Shown one piece after another: positions 37,375-44,586 of a DNA stretch of 64,000 nt. Origin of the DNA: Heterorhizobium halophytocola. GTDB taxonomy: Bacteria > Pseudomonadota > Alphaproteobacteria > Rhizobiales > Rhizobiaceae. Position 1 is the first letter of the stretch. Each line of letters begins with the position of its first letter. The notes beneath the pieces are model-generated. The model had not been told where the DNA came from. It did not search any database and saw only the letters and a program-made list of their open reading frames with translations. The stretch is taken from assembly GCF_017873095.1 (NCBI RefSeq), contig NZ_JAGGJU010000007.1:62001-126000 (forward strand). The letters are read 5' to 3'. The translations under genes and the position numbers were made by a program.

Positions 37375-38874
37375 ATGGCCGATACCGGGCTTGAGAACGG
37401 CAGAAACGAAAATGTCGCCAAGGTGCTCAACGAGCGTCCGCGGCTGGCGCAGGGTCTTTCGGGCCGTCTGCTGTGGCTGACGGCTGCCTTCGTCATGCTG
37501 GCGGAAGTCTTCATCTTCGTGCCGTCGGTCGCCAACATGCGGCTGAACTGGCTGCATGACCGGCTGAACACGGCAGGGGCCGCCAGCGTCGTCATTGACG
37601 GCCTGCAGCCGATCGAGCTGCCGCGTCAGGTTCAGAACGATGCGCTGATGGCCACCGGCACCAAGGTGATCGCGCTCCATCGCGACGGGGCCTCCAAGCT
37701 GCTCGCAGCCGCCGACATGCCGCCGCAGATCGATCTTTCCTACGACCTGACCGACGTGCCGATGATGGATGCGGTGCGCGATGCGATGTCGACCCTGATC
37801 TTCGGCGGCAACCGCATCCTGCAGGTCTACGGGCCGGTGGGCAACAGCGATACCCAGATCGAGCTGGTGCTGGAGGAAAACAGCCTGCGCGACGCCATGC
37901 TGCGCTATTCCAGGCATGTGATCTTCATCTCCTTCATCCTGTCGCTGTCGACCGGCATCCTGATCTTCCTCGCCATCAACCGCATGATGATCCGCCCGAT
38001 GCGTCGGCTGACGCGCAGCATGCAGGCCTTTGCCGCAGCACCCGAGGATCCCGCCCAGATATTGTCGCCGGGAACGCGGGGCGACGAGATCGGCATTGCC
38101 GAGCGCCACCTGGCGTCCATGCAGGAGCAATTGCAGAAGACATTGCGCCAGCAGCGCAATCTGGCCGATCTCGGCCTGGCCGTGTCCAAGATCAATCACG
38201 ACATGCGCAATATCCTGGCGTCCGCCCAGCTGATGTCGGACCGTCTGGCCGATATCGACGATCCCATGGTCAAGCGCTTCGCGCCGAAGCTGCTGCGCAC
38301 CATCGACCGTGCGGTCGGCTATACCACCGGCGTGCTTTCCTACGGCCAGGCCTCCGAGGCGGCTCCCCATCGCCGCCGCTTCCAGCTGGTGCCGCTGATC
38401 GAGGAGGTGCGCGACCTGCTGGGCATCGATCCGGAGAGCGGCATCGACCTTGCGGCGCGGCTGACCGACGGTCTGGAGATCGACGCCGACAGCGAGCAGC
38501 TGTTCCGCATCATCCACAATATCTGTCGCAACGCCGTGCAGGCACTCTCCCAGCACCGGCCGGGAGAGCGCGATATCGATCGCAGCGTGACGATCACCGC
38601 CCACCGTGTCGGCAGCGTGGTGTCGATCGCGATCGACGATACCGGTCCCGGCATGCCGTTCAAGGCGCGGGAAAATCTGTTTGCGCCGTTCCGGGGGGCT
38701 GCCCGCTCCGGCGGCACGGGGCTCGGTCTGGCGATCGCCCGCGAACTGGTGCTGGCCCATGGCGGCACCATCGCGCTTGTCGAAAAGCCCGGACCCGGCA
38801 CCATGTTCCGCATCGAGATCCCCGACAGGCCGGTGGAACTCAGCGACTGGCGACCACGCGCAGGCCATGTTTGA
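37375..38874 (+). CDS. Orphan membrane sensor histidine kinase
   Basis: 499 residues. TM1 about 31-48, periplasmic sensor about 50-180 with no recognisable fold, TM2 about 182-201, HAMP (MIRPMRRLTRSMQAF), then an atypical H-box (VSKINHDMRNILASAQL, His275) and an ATPase domain with N-box IIHNICRNAVQALS, DDTGPGMP and GTGLGLAIARELVLAHGG. No response-regulator gene is adjacent, so its partner is elsewhere. A terminator follows. Confidence 0.9.
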   Translation: MADTGLENGRNENVAKVLNERPRLAQGLSGRLLWLTAAFVMLAEVFIFVPSVANMRLNWLHDRLNTAGAASVVIDGLQPIELPRQVQNDALMATGTKVIALHRDGASKLLAAADMPPQIDLSYDLTDVPMMDAVRDAMSTLIFGGNRILQVYGPVGNSDTQIELVLEENSLRDAMLRYSRHVIFISFILSLSTGILIFLAINRMMIRPMRRLTRSMQAFAAAPEDPAQILSPGTRGDEIGIAERHLASMQEQLQKTLRQQRNLADLGLAVSKINHDMRNILASAQLMSDRLADIDDPMVKRFAPKLLRTIDRAVGYTTGVLSYGQASEAAPHRRRFQLVPLIEEVRDLLGIDPESGIDLAARLTDGLEIDADSEQLFRIIHNICRNAVQALSQHRPGERDIDRSVTITAHRVGSVVSIAIDDTGPGMPFKARENLFAPFRGAARSGGTGLGLAIARELVLAHGGTIALVEKPGPGTMFRIEIPDRPVELSDWRPRAGHV

Positions 38875-38895
38875 TTTCAAAAGCTTGGCCCAAGG

Positions 38896-38920
38896 AAAAT
38901 CGCGCGATGTGCGATTTTTT
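38896..38920 (+). terminator. Rho-independent terminator after the histidine kinase gene
   Basis: Arms AAAATCGC (38896-38903) and GCGATTTT (38911-38918) with a 7-nt loop, T-run continuing. Confidence 0.85.
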
Positions 38921-38931
38921 CGAAAAGGCTC

Positions 38932-38958
38932 TTGCATTCATCCGTGGCACCCTTTAGA
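38932..38958 (+). promoter_or_regulatory. Candidate promoter of the tRNA-Arg gene
   Basis: TTGCAT (38932-38937) and TTTAGA (38953-38958) are 15 bp apart (16 if TTAGAG is used), 37 bp before the tRNA 5' end. The spacing is slightly short, so the exact boxes are uncertain. Confidence 0.45.
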
Positions 38959-38994
38959 GGATCGCCACGCAGCCGGAAACGACCGGCACGGCAC

Positions 38995-39071
38995 GCACCC
39001 GTAGCTCAGCTGGATAGAGCACCAGACTACGAATCTGGGGGTCAGGAGTTCGAATCTCTTCGGGTGCGCCA
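38995..39071 (+). tRNA. tRNA-Arg (anticodon ACG)
   Basis: 77 nt with complete cloverleaf: acceptor GCACCCG / CGGGTGC, D arm GCTC / GAGC, anticodon arm CCAGA-CTACGAA-TCTGG (anticodon ACG, usually A34-to-I edited to read CGN), T arm AGGAG-TTCGAAT-CTCTT with one G-U pair, discriminator G and an encoded CCA. It stands alone between the histidine kinase and the regulator-hydrolase gene. Confidence 0.97.
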
Positions 39072-39198
39072 TTCTTCTCTTCCAAACATCGACATGTGAC
39101 TGCCGCACCGCAGGCTTGGCCTTGGTGGATTGCAGCGTCCTGCCTGTTGGTTATGCGGCCATTGGAAAAATGTGCGCGCGCCGTAGCGCGCGCTCGCG

Positions 39199-40791
39199 TC
39201 AAATTCCCATTTCCTGCAAAAACTGGCCGGCGGTCTCAAGGCAGACCTGCAGGGCCGGTTCGTGATTGACCAGGATATGGTTGCGGCTTTCGAGCGGCAC
39301 GAAGAGGGCGTTGGGAATGCCCGAGGCCAGGGCGCGGCCCTGTTCGAGGGGGATGCGCTGGTCGTATTTGGAGTGCATCACCAGCGTCGGTGCGCGCACC
39401 TGCGACAGCCGGTCGCGCACATCGATATGACCGAAGGCATCCTGAAAGCGTGCGGCGTTCTTCGGTGAGGCGGTGCGGCGCTGGAATTCGTCGAACCAGT
39501 CAAGATCGGCCGCCGTCGCGTCGGGCATGAAGGTCTTGGAAAAGATATGTCGATAAGCCGGGTTGTCCGTGCCCCAGCCGAGTTCGGTGAGCGTCAGCAC
39601 CGCCTCGCGCCGGGCCTGTTCCTCCGGGCTTGCCAGATGCCTCCAGCCGGCCGAATAGCCGCCGAACAGGATGAGGCCGCTGACCCGTTCAGGGTGGCGC
39701 ACTGCATATTCGATCGACACGGCGGCCCCTTGCGAGATGCCGAGCAGGGGAAAACGCTCGAGTTCCAGCTTGTCGGCCACCGTTTCGAGGTCCTCGACAA
39801 AGGCGTCGAAGCTCAGATCCTTGACGTCCCAGTCCGACAGGCCGCAACCCCGCTCGTCATAGCGCACAAAGGTGCGATATTGCGAGATCGCGGCAAAGCT
39901 GCCGCCCCAGATCGGGCTCGACCAGTCGAACTCCAGATGGTTGAGCCAGTTGGCGGCCTTCAGCAGCGGCGGGCCGGAACCGACGGTGGCATAGGCGATC
40001 TTGGTCTTGTCCTTAACCTCGCAAAAGCCGATTCGCTGGGCCCGCAACGCCTGGCCGCGCACGCTGATCTTCTTGCGCGCCACATTTGCCAGTGGCGGCG
40101 CAAAGGCGGGCGTGGTGTCGGCATCCTCGCCAAACCATTCGCCACGCGTGCCCTGGTCCGTCCGGGCGGCCTGGGCGGCGCGCTCGGTCTCGGCCTCCAG
40201 GGCGGCATCATAGGCTTCCGCACCTTCCGGGTCGGCTTCCCGCCACAGGCGCCGCCATTTCTGGGCGGTAAAGGGCTCCATCTGCGGATGGGTGGCCAGC
40301 TGGCGCAGAACATCGACATGCGCCACGCGCGCATCTTCGCGTTCGGCCGTCAGCCAGGATTCGAAGGCTTCGTCACCGGCGCCGTCCAGACCGTCGAGCG
40401 CCACCTGCTCCAGGCGCTGCGCCATATGTTCCAGGTCGTCGATGCTGCGCCGCGCGTCGCGCAGGCGCAGTTGCGCATGGATGTCGCGGATGTCGATTTC
40501 CACGCCTTCATGGTCGAAGCCGACGCGCTCGCGGTCGGCGACGATCCGTGCCCGCTCGGGTGTGTCGACCACGCGGCGGAGCTTGCTCAATGCCCAGCGC
40601 AGGCTTGCCTTCGGATCGTCCGGCAGGTCCCAGAACAGCTCGCAAAGCCGTTCGCGACGATGCGGACGGCCGGTGGCGACCAGAAAGGCAAGCAGTGCAC
40701 GGGCCTTGCGCGAGGCCGGCAGGGGCGCGGGCTGGCCTTCGACCGTCACGCGCAGTTCCCCCAGGAGAGAGATTTGAATGGTGTCGCGCAT
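39199..40791 (-). CDS. Winged-helix (SARP/AfsR-like) regulator fused to an alpha/beta hydrolase
   Basis: 530 residues. Residues 1-95 resemble the winged-helix DNA-binding domain of SARP/OmpR-type activators (SLLGELRVTVEGQ, SRKARALLAFLVATGRPHRR, LRWALSKLRRVVD). Residues about 100-200 are helical, perhaps a degenerate BTAD domain. From about 245 a complete alpha/beta hydrolase follows: nucleophile Ser353 in LLGISQGAA, acid Asp477 in SKYDQRIP, His505 in SRNHILVNHE. The triad looks intact, so the C-terminus may be an enzyme or a ligand sensor. It is divergent from the P450 gene 214 bp away, which it may control. Confidence 0.85.
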   Translation of the reverse strand: MRDTIQISLLGELRVTVEGQPAPLPASRKARALLAFLVATGRPHRRERLCELFWDLPDDPKASLRWALSKLRRVVDTPERARIVADRERVGFDHEGVEIDIRDIHAQLRLRDARRSIDDLEHMAQRLEQVALDGLDGAGDEAFESWLTAEREDARVAHVDVLRQLATHPQMEPFTAQKWRRLWREADPEGAEAYDAALEAETERAAQAARTDQGTRGEWFGEDADTTPAFAPPLANVARKKISVRGQALRAQRIGFCEVKDKTKIAYATVGSGPPLLKAANWLNHLEFDWSSPIWGGSFAAISQYRTFVRYDERGCGLSDWDVKDLSFDAFVEDLETVADKLELERFPLLGISQGAAVSIEYAVRHPERVSGLILFGGYSAGWRHLASPEEQARREAVLTLTELGWGTDNPAYRHIFSKTFMPDATAADLDWFDEFQRRTASPKNAARFQDAFGHIDVRDRLSQVRAPTLVMHSKYDQRIPLEQGRALASGIPNALFVPLESRNHILVNHEPALQVCLETAGQFLQEMGI

Positions 40792-41005
40792 GGATGCTCC
40801 GGCGCTGCATAAAATAAAGAAAATATGGAACTCAGCTTAGAATAAGCCTTGGCAACAATCGAATACCACTGCTTGCACAACGCTGACAACAACGGAACCG
40901 CATCAAAGGTCGCTCCACCGCCGTTACACAAAGCGTTGATTGCAGCATGGCCGGCATTGCAGCCCGTGGGGCAGGACATGCGGCTCATCTGCCATGGAGC
41001 CCGAT

Positions 41006-42223
41006 ATGAACCATTACAGTCGCTTTCCCGCCGCCGTGCTGCCGCGCGTCGATCCGGCATCGCTCGTGGACGATCCGCACGCCAAACTGGCAGCCCTGCG
41101 GGTCGCCCATCCCCTGGTGCAGCTGGGCGACAGGCAATATATGGCGCTGCGGGCCCGCGACGTGATCGAGATGCTGACCGACACGCGCACGGCGCAGATC
41201 GAGGGCGCCGATTACGTGCGGCTGAACCGCATCCCCGAAGGTGCGACGGCCCGTCTGTTGCGCGACCTGTTCCTGTTCAGCAACGGCGATGAACACCGCA
41301 GCAAGCGCGGACTTTTCGCGCGCGCCTTCGCCTATGGGGCGATGAAGGCGTCGCAGGACAAGATCCGTGGTGTAGCCGACCGGATCGTCGCCGACCTGCC
41401 GCGCGGCGAGAGCTTCGATTTCATCGATCGCATGGCCGCCCGGGTCCCGGCGGAAATGACCGCCGCCATTCTCGGCCTGCCAAGCACCGGTATCCGGTAT
41501 GTCGCAGAGCGGGTCTATGTCCTGTCGCAGGCGATCAGCCCGGTCTATCCGCATGCCGCCCATGCGCAGATAGACAGTGCGGCCGCCGACCTGTTCGCCT
41601 ATGTCGAACAGCAGGCCCTCCGCCGGTTGCACGGCCCCGAGGGCGACCTTCTCTCGACCCTTGTCGCCGACTGGTCGGCCAATACGGTGATCTCGTTCGA
41701 AAGCCTTGTTCATCAGATCGTCGGCATCATCATCGGCGGCCTCGACACCACGCGGGCAGCATTTGCCATGCTGGTCTCGCTTCTGGCGCAACATCCGCAG
41801 CAATGGGCGGCCGTGAAGGCCGATCCGGGGCTCATTCCCGGCGCCGTCTCGGAAGGACTGCGCTACGATCCCTCCGTCGGCTCGATTGCCCGTTTCGTCA
41901 CCGAGCCGCTGGAGATAGGCGGGGTGACGCTGCCGGCGGGCGTCATGCTGCGCGTCAGTACGATGTCGGCCATGCGCGACCCGGACCTCTATGAAAACCC
42001 CGAATGCTTCGATATCCGCCGTGCCGATCATCCCCGCCTGCACACGGTGTTCGGGCTTGGACCGCACCGTTGCATCGGCGAGATGCTGGCGCGGCTGGAG
42101 CTGCAGGAAAGCCTCGCGGCCCTTGCCGCGGCCGTCACGACGATCGAGGTGGAGACGGCGCCGAGGCTGACCGGCTTCGGCGGCATCCGCCAGATCACGC
42201 CGATGCAGGTGCGGATGCGCTGA
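41006..42223 (+). CDS. Cytochrome P450
   Basis: 405 residues from ATG 41006, with GGAG 6 bp upstream; in-frame ATGs at 40940 and 40994 add up to 22 residues. I-helix GGLDTTR, ExxR motif EGLRYDP, and haem-ligand loop FGLGPHRCIGEMLAR are all intact. Soluble bacterial class I type; no ferredoxin or reductase gene is adjacent. Substrate unknown. Divergently transcribed from the regulator-hydrolase fusion. Confidence 0.93.
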   Translation: MNHYSRFPAAVLPRVDPASLVDDPHAKLAALRVAHPLVQLGDRQYMALRARDVIEMLTDTRTAQIEGADYVRLNRIPEGATARLLRDLFLFSNGDEHRSKRGLFARAFAYGAMKASQDKIRGVADRIVADLPRGESFDFIDRMAARVPAEMTAAILGLPSTGIRYVAERVYVLSQAISPVYPHAAHAQIDSAAADLFAYVEQQALRRLHGPEGDLLSTLVADWSANTVISFESLVHQIVGIIIGGLDTTRAAFAMLVSLLAQHPQQWAAVKADPGLIPGAVSEGLRYDPSVGSIARFVTEPLEIGGVTLPAGVMLRVSTMSAMRDPDLYENPECFDIRRADHPRLHTVFGLGPHRCIGEMLARLELQESLAALAAAVTTIEVETAPRLTGFGGIRQITPMQVRMR

Positions 42224-42386
42224 CGCGGGCGCAACTGGCAATCAGGAAGGACTTGATTGCGGGGCAAAACTCCTGGAATGATCGGGCTGATCAACCGATC
42301 ATCGGTCCCCGTGCGCTCGGGCCGTTCGCCCTGGCTGTTTTCCGGCAGCCGGCGGGCCGGTCCTGCGTCCAAGAAAGTTGTTCCCC

Positions 42387-43427
42387 ATGCGTTGGAAGCG
42401 CACGCTTCAGCTCCTCGATGTCCACTGTGAAGGCGAGATCGGCAAGGTCGCGATCGGCGGCGTGCCGAAGATCCCCGGCCATTCGATTGCCGAACAGCTG
42501 CACTGGCTCAATACCGATCCGAAGGGCGAGGCGCTGCGCCGCCTGCTGGTGCTGGAGCCGCGCGGCGCGCCGATCGGCTCGGTCAACCTGCTGTTGCCGC
42601 CCAAGCATCCGGATGCCGACGCCGGCTTCGTCATCCTGCAGCCGGACCAGGCGCATGCCAGTTCGGGGTCCAATTCGATCTGCGTCACCACCGCCCTTCT
42701 CGAAAGCGGCATCGTCGAAATGACCGAGCCGGAAACGGTCGTCATGCTCGACACGGCTGCGGGTCTGGTGAAGGCAACCGCTGCCTGCCGCGACGGCCGC
42801 TGCGAAAAAGTGACGCTCACCATGGTGCCGTCCTTCGTCGACACGCTCGACCTGGAGGTCGAGACCGAGGCATGGGGGCCGCTTCCGGTCGACATCGCCT
42901 TCGGCGGCGTGTTCTATGCGCTGGTCGATGCGCCGCGCGTCGGGCTCAAGATCGAAAAGGCCAATGCCCGGGCCCTGGTCGAGGCCGGCATGGCCCTCAA
43001 GGAACGGATCAACCGCACCGTGCCCGTCACCCATCCGGAAATCGAGGCGATCTCCGGTGTTGCCTATGTGATGTTCCGTGATGTCGATCCCGATGGTGCC
43101 ATCCGCACCTGCACCACCATGTGGCCCGGCCGGGTCGACCGCTCGCCCTGCGGCACCGGCAATTCTGCCAATCTGGCTGTGCTGCATGCGCGCGGCAAGG
43201 TCAGGGTCGGCGACAGCTTCACCTCGCGCTCGATCATCGGTTCGGAGTTCCAGGTCGGCCTGTCGGATGTCTGCGAGGTTGCCGGCCGGCCGGCGGTCAT
43301 CCCGACGATTGCAGGCCGCGGCTTCACCTTCGGGCTGCATCAGGTGGCCCTCGATCCCTTCGATCCCCTCGGCGACGGCTTTGCCCTGACCGATGTCTGG
43401 GGACCATCGGCTGGCGGGATCGTCTGA
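42387..43427 (+). CDS. Proline racemase / 4-hydroxyproline epimerase family protein (Ser-Cys active site)
   Basis: 346 residues from ATG 42387; a TTG at 42378 would add three. The second catalytic cysteine is present (SPCGTGNS, Cys256) but the first, normally in a CGH motif, is replaced by serine in SSGSNSIC (about Ser93). The family includes proline racemases, 4-hydroxyproline 2-epimerases and trans-3-hydroxyproline dehydratases; Ser-Cys members are most often linked to hydroxyproline use, so the exact reaction is open. The gene is alone, with no hydroxyproline catabolic genes nearby. Confidence 0.85.
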   Translation: MRWKRTLQLLDVHCEGEIGKVAIGGVPKIPGHSIAEQLHWLNTDPKGEALRRLLVLEPRGAPIGSVNLLLPPKHPDADAGFVILQPDQAHASSGSNSICVTTALLESGIVEMTEPETVVMLDTAAGLVKATAACRDGRCEKVTLTMVPSFVDTLDLEVETEAWGPLPVDIAFGGVFYALVDAPRVGLKIEKANARALVEAGMALKERINRTVPVTHPEIEAISGVAYVMFRDVDPDGAIRTCTTMWPGRVDRSPCGTGNSANLAVLHARGKVRVGDSFTSRSIIGSEFQVGLSDVCEVAGRPAVIPTIAGRGFTFGLHQVALDPFDPLGDGFALTDVWGPSAGGIV

Positions 43428-43527
43428 TTCCAAGGCGTTCTCATCGGCCTTGACCGGAGCTCTCGCCAGGCGGCGGCCGACGTGACATATGTTATTTAGA
43501 ATATAATAACAATAAAATACGTTTGAT

Positions 43528-43555
43528 GCTTACCAATACAATTTTATGGGTAAGC
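43528..43555. repeat. AT-rich island with a small hairpin upstream of the phosphorelay cluster
   Basis: GCTTACC (43528-43534) and GGTAAGC (43549-43555) flank a 14-nt AT-rich loop. The surrounding DNA (about 43485-43570) is far more AT-rich than the window average, as expected for a promoter or for protein-bound DNA. The gap to the first gene of the cluster is otherwise empty. Confidence 0.45.
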
Positions 43556-43692
43556 TTCAACCAATTCTAGTGACCCGTGTGTATCTTCCTGCCTGAGCCT
43601 CTCAGCGAACCATGATGGTCATGGCGGCATCTTGCCGTTTCGGGCTCGGTGGGGCGTTTGTTCGACATACAGCAAGCACGTGAGGGCGGGAC

Positions 43693-44076
43693 ATGGAAAT
43701 TCTGATACTGGAAGACAATCCAACCAATGCGCTGATCCTGAAGCGCATGGCGGCCAAGGTTCTGGACGGCGAGATCGTCGTCGAAGGCGATGCCAACCGG
43801 GCCCTGGCCCTCTGCCATGAGCGGCGTTTCGATCTGTTGATCGTCGATCAGATCCTGCCGGGCAGGACCGGGGTGCAGATCACCAGAGCGGTCCGCCAGA
43901 TCGATGCCTACGCCGATGTGCCGATCGTCATGGTCACCGCCGACACCGATCCGAGCCTCAGCCTTGAAGCCGTCGCGGCCGGCGTCACGACTTTCCTTAC
44001 CAAGCCGGTCGAGGCGATCGCCTTTCGAGAGGTTCTGCGGATACACGCCAAGCCGCGCCTCGCCGAGGCGTCGTAA
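43693..44076 (+). CDS. Single-domain response regulator (CheY-like), gene 1 of the phosphorelay cluster
   Basis: 127 residues, a receiver domain only. Acidic pocket LEDNPTN, phosphoacceptor Asp52 (LLIVDQILPG), Thr in MVTADTD and Lys in LTKPVEA. It has no output domain, so it can shuttle phosphate or act through protein contact. The next gene begins 13 bp downstream. Its receiver resembles that of the last gene in the cluster (VTADTD-type, FLTKPV). Confidence 0.92.
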   Translation: MEILILEDNPTNALILKRMAAKVLDGEIVVEGDANRALALCHERRFDLLIVDQILPGRTGVQITRAVRQIDAYADVPIVMVTADTDPSLSLEAVAAGVTTFLTKPVEAIAFREVLRIHAKPRLAEAS

Positions 44077-44088
44077 GGGAGATCGGCG

Positions 44089-44586
44089 ATGAAGAAACTG
44101 TTTGCATTGACACTCATGCTGGTGTCCTCGGGCGCGCCTGCGGGCGCCCTCGACATGCCTGCGGGCGAGCCGATCCTGATCGTCTCCGGTGCGGTGGCGC
44201 AGCCCAATCGCGGCAGCGAGGCCGTGTTCGACCGCACCATGCTCGAGGACTTGCCGGGGCGTGAAGCGAAGATGGAAACGCCGTGGACCGAAGGTGTCGT
44301 CACGTTTTCCGGCCCCTATCTGCGCAGCGTCCTGCAGGCGGCCGGCGCCAAGGGCAGCCGGTTGATCATCCACGCGCTCAACGACTACGCGGCCGAAGTG
44401 CCGTTCTCCGACAGTACTACGCTCGACACCATTCTTGCCGTCCGCCTGGATGGCGAGGAGATGTCGGTGCGCGAGAAGGGCCCCAGCTGGCTTATCTATC
44501 CCTTCGATCTCGACCACAGCCTCTATAGCGAGCGCTATTTCTCCCGTTCCGTCTGGCAGATCAAGTCGATCGAGGTGCTGGATTGA
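44089..44586 (+). CDS. Exported oxidoreductase-like (molybdopterin-binding fold) protein without cysteine
   Basis: 165 residues. Signal peptide about 1-21 (LFALTLMLVSSGAPAGA). The body (FDRTMLEDLPG, VVTFSGPYLRSVLQAAGAKG, IHALNDYAAEVPF, YPFDLDHSLYSERYFSRSVW) follows the pattern of small sulphite-oxidase-like molybdopterin-binding domains. There is no cysteine at all, so a molybdenum-ligating Cys is absent and catalysis is unlikely. It overlaps the hybrid kinase start and is probably the periplasmic sensing partner of that kinase (inference). Confidence 0.7.
   Translation: MKKLFALTLMLVSSGAPAGALDMPAGEPILIVSGAVAQPNRGSEAVFDRTMLEDLPGREAKMETPWTEGVVTFSGPYLRSVLQAAGAKGSRLIIHALNDYAAEVPFSDSTTLDTILAVRLDGEEMSVREKGPSWLIYPFDLDHSLYSERYFSRSVWQIKSIEVLD

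Noticed and set aside
38995-39071. tRNA-Arg as an integration (att) site for the following genes
   Set aside because: No integrase gene and no repeat of the tRNA 3' end was seen downstream; flanking genes look chromosomal.
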